From: CAZQDP01 sp964592375
GTDB taxonomy: Bacteria; Bacillota; Clostridia; RUG12999
DNA: 18,588 nucleotides
Direction of reading: 5' to 3'
Assembly (NCBI GenBank): GCA_964592375.1
Contig: CAZQDP010000050.1
Span: 1 to 18,588 of the forward strand
This document shows positions 7,350 to 13,814 of the stretch, in pieces. The position numbers and the translations under genes were made by a program. Below the pieces are notes generated by a model, which was given only the letters and a program-made list of their open reading frames with translations, made no database searches and was not told where the DNA came from. The number at the start of each line of letters is the position of its first letter. The first letter of the stretch is position 1.

Positions 7350-9011
7350 ATGCAAAAAAAATATGCCATTGGTGTGGATTATGGCACATTGTCCGGCAGA
7401 GCAGTCCTGGTGGACTTGCAAAGCGGCGAGGAGCTTGCCGTTTCTGTATTGGAATATCCTCATCAGGTCATGGATGATTACTTGCCGGATGGGAAAACAA
7501 AATTAGGACTGGATTTTGCGCTTCAGCATCCACAGGATTATTTGGATGTACTCTCGGCCACAATACCGGACGTATTAAAGCAGGCCGGCGTTTTGGCGGC
7601 GGATGTTGTGGGGGTGGGTATTGATTTTACCGCCTGCACTATCCTTCCTATCGATGAGATGGGGATGCCCCTTTGCTTTGATAAGGCCTATCAGTCCGAA
7701 CCCCATGCCTATGTCAAGCTGTGGAAGCATCATGCGGCGCAGGAGGAGGCCAACCGCCTAAATGAAATTGCCACGCAAAGAGGCGAAAGCTTTCTATCGC
7801 GCTACGGCGGGAAAATATCCTCCGAATGGCTGGTGCCCAAGGTATGGCAGATAGTAGAAGAGGCACCCGAAATCTACGAAAAAGCGGATCGTTTTATGGA
7901 AGCAGCGGACTGGGTTGTCATGATGCTGACAGGCAAAGAAGCAAGAAATGCCTGCACAGCAGGATATAAAGCCATGTGGAGCAAAAGAGAGGGGTATCCT
8001 TCCAAGGCCTTTTTTGCAGCACTTCATCCAAGGCTTGAAAACTTGGTGGAGGAAAAACTGAGCACTCAGATTTATCCCATCGGGGCAAAGGCCGGTGAAA
8101 TTACTGATAAAGGAGCTTTGCTCACGGGGCTATTAGAAGGCACGGCGGTGGCCGTTGCCAATGTGGATGCACATGTTGCGATCCCCGCTGTTGGCATTAC
8201 TGAGGCCGGTAAGATGCTAATGATCATGGGAACCTCCACCTGCCATATGCTACTGGGAAATGAAGAGGCGCAGGTGCCCGGAATGTGCGGATATGTGGAG
8301 GATGGAATTCTGCCCGGATTTATTGGCTTTGAGGCAGGGCAGTCCTGCGTGGGTGACCATTTTGATTGGTTTGTGAAAAACGGTGTGCCTGCTCGCTATA
8401 TGGACGAAGCAAAAGAAGCCGGCATCAATATCCACCAGCTACTGCGTCAAAAAGCAAAGCGGCTAAGACCGGGTCAAAGCGGGCTTGTGGCACTGGACTG
8501 GTGGAACGGAAATCGGTCTGTCCTTGTGGATGTTGATTTAAGCGGGCTGATTATCGGCTACACGTTGCAAACAAAGCCGGAGGAAATATACAGAGCACTG
8601 ATTGAGGCGACTGCGTATGGCACCAGAATGATTATCGATACCTTTGAAGAAAACGGCGTTGCCATAAACGAACTGTATGCGGCCGGCGGCATTGCCGAAA
8701 AGGATGAGATGATGATGCAGATATATGCAGATGTTACCGGCAGAAAAATCCGAATATCCGGTTCCACACAAGCACCTGCACTGGGCAGTGCCATCTTTGG
8801 AGCTGTGGCAGCAGGCGCTAAGGCCGGTGGATTTGACAGCATCAAGGATGCGGTGGCAGTGATGGCGAAGCTAAAAGATGTGGTCTATGAGCCGATTAAC
8901 CAAAATAAGGCGCTGTATGAAAAGCTCTATAGCGAATACAAAATCCTGCATGACTATTTTGGCCGCGGCGCAAATGATGTAATGAAACGATTAAAAGCAT
9001 TAAAAGATTGA
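7350..9011 (+). CDS. araB: L-ribulokinase
   Basis: AraB phosphorylates L-ribulose to L-ribulose 5-phosphate with ATP. The protein is 553 aa, close to the ~560 aa usual for AraB and longer than most FGGY kinases (~500 aa). The start is ATG 7350, with GGGAGGA six bases upstream; the in-frame ATG at 7335 overlaps that site. The N-terminal ATPase motif is IGVDYGTLSGRAVLVD (7-22), where the D-Y-G-T-x-S-x-R pattern is typical of ribulokinases. VGVGIDFTACTILPID (87-102) is also AraB-like. In the C-terminal half are MIMGTSTCHMLL, GFEAGQSCVGDHFDWFV, LVALDWWNGNRSVLVD and the ATP-site AAGGIAEKDEMMMQIYADVTG. It sits 24 bases after araR and 28 before the isomerase, co-directional. No frameshift or missing motif was seen. 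Confidence 0.95.
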   Translation: MQKKYAIGVDYGTLSGRAVLVDLQSGEELAVSVLEYPHQVMDDYLPDGKTKLGLDFALQHPQDYLDVLSATIPDVLKQAGVLAADVVGVGIDFTACTILPIDEMGMPLCFDKAYQSEPHAYVKLWKHHAAQEEANRLNEIATQRGESFLSRYGGKISSEWLVPKVWQIVEEAPEIYEKADRFMEAADWVVMMLTGKEARNACTAGYKAMWSKREGYPSKAFFAALHPRLENLVEEKLSTQIYPIGAKAGEITDKGALLTGLLEGTAVAVANVDAHVAIPAVGITEAGKMLMIMGTSTCHMLLGNEEAQVPGMCGYVEDGILPGFIGFEAGQSCVGDHFDWFVKNGVPARYMDEAKEAGINIHQLLRQKAKRLRPGQSGLVALDWWNGNRSVLVDVDLSGLIIGYTLQTKPEEIYRALIEATAYGTRMIIDTFEENGVAINELYAAGGIAEKDEMMMQIYADVTGRKIRISGSTQAPALGSAIFGAVAAGAKAGGFDSIKDAVAVMAKLKDVVYEPINQNKALYEKLYSEYKILHDYFGRGANDVMKRLKALKD

Positions 9012-9039
9012 AAAAATGAAAATATAGGAGTGGATTGTT

Positions 9040-10521
9040 ATGATGAATGTACCTGTAGTAAAGCTTGGTATTGTGGCAGTCAGTCGCGACTGCTTTCCGG
9101 TAACCTTAAGCAAAAGTCGTCGAGAGGCGGTGGCGAAGGCATGTGCAAATGCACAGCTTGAAGTTGTGCAAATTGAAACCGTGGTAGAAAACGAGAAGGA
9201 CAGTTTGCTGGCACTGGAACAATTAAAGGATGCAGGCATAAATGCGCTGGTAATTTATTTGGGTAATTTCGGCCCGGAGGGCCCGTCTACCATTTTGGCA
9301 CAGAAGTTCCCCGGCCCTGTGATGTTTGTCGCGGCGGCGGAGGAAAGCACAGAAGGTCTCATGGGTTCTCGTGGGGATGCGTACTGTGGCATGCTCAATG
9401 CTTCGTACAATCTGGGCATTCGCGGACTGAAGGCATATATTCCGGAGTATCCTGTGGGGGATGCCGAGGAAGTTGCCGCGATGATTTTGGATTTTGAAAA
9501 AATCGCCAAGGTGGTCATCGGTGTGCAGAACCTGAAAATTTTTGGGTTTGGCCCTCGTCCTCAGGACTTTGTTGCGTGCAATGCACCTATTAAGCCTTTG
9601 TACGATTTAGGCGTAGAAATCATGGAAAACTCTGAGCTTGATTTATTTGCCGCATATAACGACCATGCGGATGATCCTCGCATTGGCGAGATTGTGCGTG
9701 AAATGGAGCTAGAGCTATCTGAGGGCAACTGTTATCCCGGCGTACTGCCAAAGCTTGCCCAATACGAACTGACACTGATGGATTGGTATGAAAAAAACAA
9801 AGGTGCAAGCAAATTTGCGGTATTTGCCAATAAGTGCTGGCCGGCTTTTCAGACGCAGTTTGGCTTTGTTCCTTGCTATGTGAATTCACGCCTCGCATCA
9901 AAGGGGATACCAGTTGCCTGTGAAACCGATATATACGGCGCCCTGAGCGAATACATACTCACCTGTGCAACCGGCATGCCGGCTACACTTCTAGATATCA
10001 ACAATACGGTTCCAAAGGATATGTTTTTAGCCAATCGCCATAAGATAGAGGGCTATTCCCATACGGATTTATTTATGGGTTTCCACTGCGGCAATACTCC
10101 CATTTGCTGCCTAAAAAAGAGTGCCATGAAGTATCAGCTCATTATGCACAGACTCTTAGAACCGGACAAGGAGCCTGATATTACCAGGGGCACCTTAGAG
10201 GGCGCGATCGCACCCTCGGACATCACACTCTTTAGACTGCAGGGCAGTGCAGATTGCAAGCTGAGCAGCTACATCGCACAGGGGCAGGTTGCGGATATTA
10301 ATCCGGCATCCTTTGGTGCCATCGGTGTATTTGCCATTCCTCAGATGGCAAGATTTTATCGCCATGTGCTGATTGCAAAAAGATATCCACACCATGCAGG
10401 CATTGGCTTTATGCATGCAGGGAAAATCCTTTTTGCGGCACTCGGACTGCTGGGCGTGAGCGATATCGGCTACAACCAACCGGAGCATGTGCCGTTTGCC
10501 TCAGAAAATCCGTTTCGATAA
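9040..10521 (+). CDS. FucI/AraA-superfamily sugar isomerase, probable L-arabinose isomerase of this operon
   Basis: The 493-aa protein belongs to the L-fucose isomerase-like family (COG2407 type), not to the classical AraA family: it lacks the AraA N-terminal WFxxGSQxLYG motif. The start is ATG 9040, nine bases after GGAG (9027-9030). Segments include VKLGIVAVSRDCFP (7-20), NALVIYLGNFGPEGP (68-82), FGFGPRPQDF (168-177), NKCWPAFQTQFGFVPC (264-279) and IPVACETDIYGALSEY (290-305). E295 and D319 (in ATLLDIN) are 24 residues apart, exactly as the FucI metal ligands E337 and D361. The third metal ligand may be one of the histidines in YPHHAGIGF (449-457). It sits between araB and araD, with no other isomerase in the operon, so L-arabinose to L-ribulose conversion is the simplest role. 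L-fucose or D-arabinose cannot be ruled out by sequence. Confidence 0.85.
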   Translation: MMNVPVVKLGIVAVSRDCFPVTLSKSRREAVAKACANAQLEVVQIETVVENEKDSLLALEQLKDAGINALVIYLGNFGPEGPSTILAQKFPGPVMFVAAAEESTEGLMGSRGDAYCGMLNASYNLGIRGLKAYIPEYPVGDAEEVAAMILDFEKIAKVVIGVQNLKIFGFGPRPQDFVACNAPIKPLYDLGVEIMENSELDLFAAYNDHADDPRIGEIVREMELELSEGNCYPGVLPKLAQYELTLMDWYEKNKGASKFAVFANKCWPAFQTQFGFVPCYVNSRLASKGIPVACETDIYGALSEYILTCATGMPATLLDINNTVPKDMFLANRHKIEGYSHTDLFMGFHCGNTPICCLKKSAMKYQLIMHRLLEPDKEPDITRGTLEGAIAPSDITLFRLQGSADCKLSSYIAQGQVADINPASFGAIGVFAIPQMARFYRHVLIAKRYPHHAGIGFMHAGKILFAALGLLGVSDIGYNQPEHVPFASENPFR

Positions 10522-10530
10522 GGAGGAAAT

Positions 10531-11220
10531 ATGCTAAAAGAGCTAAAAAAGCAGGTATTAGAAGCAAATTTATTGCTGGAAAAATATCATCTGGTTACCT
10601 TTACTTGGGGCAATGTCAGTGGAATTGACAGGGAGCGGGGGCTCATTGTCATTAAACCCAGCGGCGTACCATACGAAGAACTTTTGGAGGAACATATGGT
10701 GGTGCTTGATTTGGAAGGGAAATGTATAGAAGGAGCACTTCGGCCCTCCTCCGATACCCCAACACATCTTGAGCTATACAAAGCCTTTGAGGGAATTGGC
10801 GCTGTGGTGCATACTCACTCCTCATGGGCTACGGCATGGGCGCAGTCCGGCAGATTTATACCGGCCTATGGAACCACCCACTGCGATTATTTTTATGGTG
10901 ATATCCCATGCACCAGAGGGCTTTTTAAACGAGAGGTAGAAGGGGAATACGAAAAAGAAACCGGACTTGTGATTATTGAAGCATTCAAGGATTTGGATCC
11001 TCTTAGCATTCCTGCGGTACTGGTGAAAAATCACGGCCCGTTTACTTGGGGGGGAAATCCAAAGGATGCGGTGCACAATGCAGTCGTGCTGGAGGAGTCG
11101 GCCAAAATGGCCTATCATACCATGATGCTTAATCCCGAAGCCCAGGGCGCAGACTCCTATTTACTGGACAGGCATTTTCTGCGCAAGCATGGACCGGAGG
11201 CTTATTACGGTCAGAAATAA
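10531..11220 (+). CDS. araD: L-ribulose-5-phosphate 4-epimerase
   Basis: AraD converts L-ribulose 5-phosphate to D-xylulose 5-phosphate, feeding arabinose carbon into the pentose phosphate pathway. The 229-aa length matches E. coli AraD (231 aa). A strong AAGGAGG site lies just before ATG 10531, nine bases after the isomerase stop. This class II aldolase-fold protein shows TWGNVSGIDRE (25-35), IKPSGVPYEEL (41-51), RPSSDTPTHLELY (71-83), VVHTHSSWATAWAQ (92-105), YGTTHCDYFYGDIPCTR (113-129) and LVKNHGPFTWG (164-174). Zinc ligands correspond to H94, H96 and H168; D75 and D119 match the catalytic D76 and D120 region. The C-terminal AYYGQK is an AraD hallmark. All catalytic residues appear present. 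It is the last clear gene of the ara operon. Confidence 0.96.
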   Translation: MLKELKKQVLEANLLLEKYHLVTFTWGNVSGIDRERGLIVIKPSGVPYEELLEEHMVVLDLEGKCIEGALRPSSDTPTHLELYKAFEGIGAVVHTHSSWATAWAQSGRFIPAYGTTHCDYFYGDIPCTRGLFKREVEGEYEKETGLVIIEAFKDLDPLSIPAVLVKNHGPFTWGGNPKDAVHNAVVLEESAKMAYHTMMLNPEAQGADSYLLDRHFLRKHGPEAYYGQK

Positions 11221-11229
11221 ATCAAGGGT

Positions 11230-11310
11230 ACCTCTAAAAACTCTGGAATAGAGAAATGGCGAGGGATTTTTTCGTATCATTTGGCCCGCCGCCCGAGGTT
11301 TTTTAGAGGT
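11230..11310. repeat. 81-bp element bounded by 11-bp inverted repeats (possible MITE or terminator-like structure)
   Basis: ACCTCTAAAAA (11230-11240) and TTTTTAGAGGT (11300-11310) are perfect 11-bp inverted repeats. Between them are a small CTCT-GGAAT-AGAG hairpin (11241-11253), a T6 run (11267-11272) and a GC-rich block (11283-11298). It fills the gap between araD and the GH13 gene. It could be a miniature inverted-repeat element or a transcribed hairpin region that attenuates read-through into the GH13 gene. No target-site duplication is obvious, and no second copy was seen in the window. Confidence 0.6.
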
Positions 11311-11336
11311 GCTCTCAATAAAAAGGAGCGTTTTTC

Positions 11337-12899
11337 ATGCAAAGCAATTGGCTTTCTGATGCGGTATTTTATCAAATTTACCCTCAAAGCTTTTACGATG
11401 ATAATGGAGATGGAATAGGGGATATTCAGGGGATTATTCGCAAACTGGACTATTTAAACGAACTGGGAGTCAATGCCGTATGGCTTAATCCCATGTACGA
11501 ATCCCCCTTTGGAGATGCCGGCTATGATGTAACCGATTATCGAAAAATTGCATCCAGATACGGCAGTGTGGCTGATTTTGAGCAGCTGCTGGAGCAGGCG
11601 CACAAGAAAAATATCAAAATCATCATGGACTTTGTGCCGGGGCATACCTCCTGCGAGCATGAATGGTTTCGCGAATCCTGCAAGCCCCATGAAAATGCAT
11701 GTTCCAATCGATATGTTTGGAGCGACAGTGTATGGAAAGCCGGACCGAACATGATCAAGGGCTATTCCGATCGTGATGGCAGCTATATGTATAATTTCTT
11801 TTATTTTCAGCCCAAACTAAACTATGGGTATGCAGACCCAGAGGAGAGCTGGCAGCTACCCTTTTCGCATCCGGATGTGCAAAAAACAGTAGATTTGATG
11901 ATAGAGTATATGCGTTTTTGGCTTGATCTTGGCATTGACGGACTGCGTGTGGATATGGCCGGCAGCTTGGTGGTTGGAGATACAGAACTGGTGGCCACCA
12001 AACAGTTGTGGGGCAGAGTGCGAGAAATGTTTGATAAAGATTATCCTCATGCGGTGATGCTATCGGAATGGGGTTATCCCATCAATGCGGTGGATTGCGG
12101 CTTTCACGGCGACTTTTTGCTCAGAAGCGGAACCACCATGTATACACCCCTGTTTCGCAAGGAACAGTGGAGAAATGGTGTGCATTTTGATGGCCACAGC
12201 ATTTTTGATATGGAGGGCAGAGGGGATATCAGTGAATTTACTGAGCAATTTCTACAGCATATGAAGGGCGTGGCAGGCAAAGGTCATTTTATTATGCCCA
12301 CCGGCAGCCATGATATGCCGCGACTAAATCATCGTCGCACGGAGCAGGAGCTCAAGGTGATGTTTGCTTTTGTACTGACCCTGCCTACGGTGCCCATCAT
12401 CTATTATGGAGATGAAATTGCCATGCGTTATATCCCTGATCTTGTTTCCAAGGAAGGTGGTTATAATCGCACGGGTGCGCGCACACCAATGCAGTGGGAT
12501 AACAGCCCGAATATGGGATTTTCCTCTGCGCAGGAAGCGCTTTTATATCTACCTGTAGACCATGAAGGGGAAACGGTACTTGGGCAAAAAAATAGAAAAG
12601 ACTCCTTATTTCACTGCACAAAAAAGCTGCTTAGCCTAAGAAAAAGCACCCCTGCACTGGGAACGGAAGGTAGTTTTACCCCGGTGCTCATGCAGGAGAA
12701 AACCTACCCCTTTGCTTATTTGCGAGAGGGAGAGGGGAAACGATATCTTGTTGTGATTAATCCAAGCGATTGTGAATATGAAATGCAACCGGATATAAAT
12801 GGTGCTTTTGAAATACTATTTGTGTGTGGAGAAGCAAAGGCAAGCGGGCAAGGCATCAAAATCGGAAAAGTTAGTGCCGCTATTTTTGAGGTCATTTAA
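11337..12899 (+). CDS. GH13 alpha-glucosidase/alpha-amylase-family enzyme, intracellular
   Basis: This 520-aa GH13 enzyme probably hydrolyses or transfers alpha-glucosyl residues of short oligosaccharides in the cytoplasm; no signal peptide is present. AAGGAG (11323-11328) lies 8 bases before ATG 11337. The N-terminus AVFYQIYPQSFYDDNGDGIGD (9-29) carries the DxDGxGD calcium-loop pattern of oligo-1,6-glucosidases and trehalose synthases. GYDVTDYRKI (62-71) is the usual barrel segment. Catalytic residues are D206 (nucleophile, in DGLRVDMAG), E244 (acid/base, in MLSEWGY) and D326 with H325 (in GSHDMPR). YYGDEIAM and GARTPMQWD (380-388) also fit the alpha-glucosidase branch. Oddly, conserved region I reads DFVPGHTS (98-105): the normal Asn before the His is Gly. 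It has no clear promoter of its own, and its stop is three bases from that of the convergent AraC regulator 2. The exact substrate is unresolved. Confidence 0.88.
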   Translation: MQSNWLSDAVFYQIYPQSFYDDNGDGIGDIQGIIRKLDYLNELGVNAVWLNPMYESPFGDAGYDVTDYRKIASRYGSVADFEQLLEQAHKKNIKIIMDFVPGHTSCEHEWFRESCKPHENACSNRYVWSDSVWKAGPNMIKGYSDRDGSYMYNFFYFQPKLNYGYADPEESWQLPFSHPDVQKTVDLMIEYMRFWLDLGIDGLRVDMAGSLVVGDTELVATKQLWGRVREMFDKDYPHAVMLSEWGYPINAVDCGFHGDFLLRSGTTMYTPLFRKEQWRNGVHFDGHSIFDMEGRGDISEFTEQFLQHMKGVAGKGHFIMPTGSHDMPRLNHRRTEQELKVMFAFVLTLPTVPIIYYGDEIAMRYIPDLVSKEGGYNRTGARTPMQWDNSPNMGFSSAQEALLYLPVDHEGETVLGQKNRKDSLFHCTKKLLSLRKSTPALGTEGSFTPVLMQEKTYPFAYLREGEGKRYLVVINPSDCEYEMQPDINGAFEILFVCGEAKASGQGIKIGKVSAAIFEVI

Positions 12900-12902
12900 T
12901 GC

Positions 12903-13694
12903 TTAAAAGAGGCTAAACGTCTTTCTATATTTTGCAGGCGTGAGCAGATTTTGCGCCACAAACAGGCGATAAAACCAGCTGAGGCTTTCAAATCCGCATT
13001 CGTAGCAGATATCCGTTGCGCTCATGCGAGTAGAAATCAAAAGGTTTTGCGCATAGGCAAGGCGTTTTTCGGTGATAAATTGTGTGGGAGTGGTTCCCAG
13101 TCTTTGCTGGAACACTCTGCATATATGTTCAGGACTGCGGCCGGAGAGCTCGTATATACGATGCACTCCGGCCGTATAATTTTCTTTTTTTTGCATGGCA
13201 AGGAGCAGACTATCAAACCAGTCCCCGCCCGTTTTCCAGGGATATTTTAACAGATTTTTCATTAAGTCAAATAAAAGAATGCGCATCAAAAGCCCATTAT
13301 CACCGGTTTCTATGGCCTGCTTGCACTGCTGCTTGATGGTATAAATACCATCTGCATCAAGATGGGTGCCGGTGGGAATGTTCCTTGTCCCCAAGTACAT
13401 CGCAAGAAGGTCAAACACTTCTTTTCTAAAAGCGATATTGATAAACTCATATTGACCGGAGGATTTTGCAGGGGCATAGTAATGAATATCCGAAGGGGAA
13501 ATGAGGCGCACCTCCCCCTCGCAAAGCAAATGGGTACTGCCACTGCACACATGCGGCACTTTGCCTTGCGTCACCACGAATAATTCATAGAAATTGTGAT
13601 TATGAGGGGAAGCAGATGCACATTTTTGCGTATGAAAGAATATAGAAATTTCTCTTCCGGAAAAACAATTTTCTGCAAATAAAGTAATGCTCAT
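12903..13694 (-). CDS. AraC-family transcriptional regulator with cupin domain (regulator 2)
   Basis: The protein is 263 aa from ATG 13694, with GGAGG (13702-13706) seven bases upstream. The frame extends to 13775, but that would cover the predicted promoter. The N-terminal cupin domain shows PHNHNFYELFVVTQG (30-44), the H-x-H-x3-E pattern of sugar-sensing AraC proteins, then ISPSDIHYYAP (65-75). The C-terminal two-helix-turn-helix domain (~174-260) includes IYELSGRSPEHICRVFQQRLG and MSATDICYECGFESLSWFYRLF with LTPAKYR. It is divergent from URO-D gene 2 with only 120 bases between start codons, so it most likely regulates that gene and perhaps the convergent GH13 gene. It differs from regulator 1 in length and detail, so the two cassettes are not recent copies. 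The ligand is unknown. Confidence 0.92.
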   Translation of the reverse strand: MSITLFAENCFSGREISIFFHTQKCASASPHNHNFYELFVVTQGKVPHVCSGSTHLLCEGEVRLISPSDIHYYAPAKSSGQYEFINIAFRKEVFDLLAMYLGTRNIPTGTHLDADGIYTIKQQCKQAIETGDNGLLMRILLFDLMKNLLKYPWKTGGDWFDSLLLAMQKKENYTAGVHRIYELSGRSPEHICRVFQQRLGTTPTQFITEKRLAYAQNLLISTRMSATDICYECGFESLSWFYRLFVAQNLLTPAKYRKTFSLF

Positions 13695-13731
13695 GTACCT
13701 GCCTCCTTTAAAAAACAAATGGCATAATATC

Positions 13732-13760
13732 AATATACAATAAAAATAACAGCAAGTCAA
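13732..13760 (-). promoter_or_regulatory. Sigma-A promoter of AraC regulator 2
   Basis: On the minus strand TTGACT (13755-13760) and TATATT (13732-13737) are separated by exactly 17 bases. Transcription would start near 13725, ~31 bases before the ATG at 13694. The -35 box is only 26 bases from the -10 of the divergent URO-D gene 2 promoter, so the two promoters are back to back and one bound protein could affect both. Confidence 0.75.
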
Positions 13761-13783
13761 GGGAAGTTTTATCAAAAAAGATA

Positions 13784-13792
13784 TGCTATAAT
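13784..13792 (+). promoter_or_regulatory. Extended -10 promoter of URO-D gene 2, lacking a -35
   Basis: TGC-TATAAT (TATAAT at 13787-13792) is a consensus extended -10, but the -35 position (13764-13769, AAGTTT) does not match. TCAAAAAAG precedes it (13772-13780), also found at 5001-5009 before the URO-D gene 1 promoter. Predicted transcription starts near 13799, giving a leader of only ~16 bases that is mostly ribosome binding site. Confidence 0.65.
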
Positions 13793-13814
13793 CAGGGGCA
13801 AGGAAGGGGTTGAC

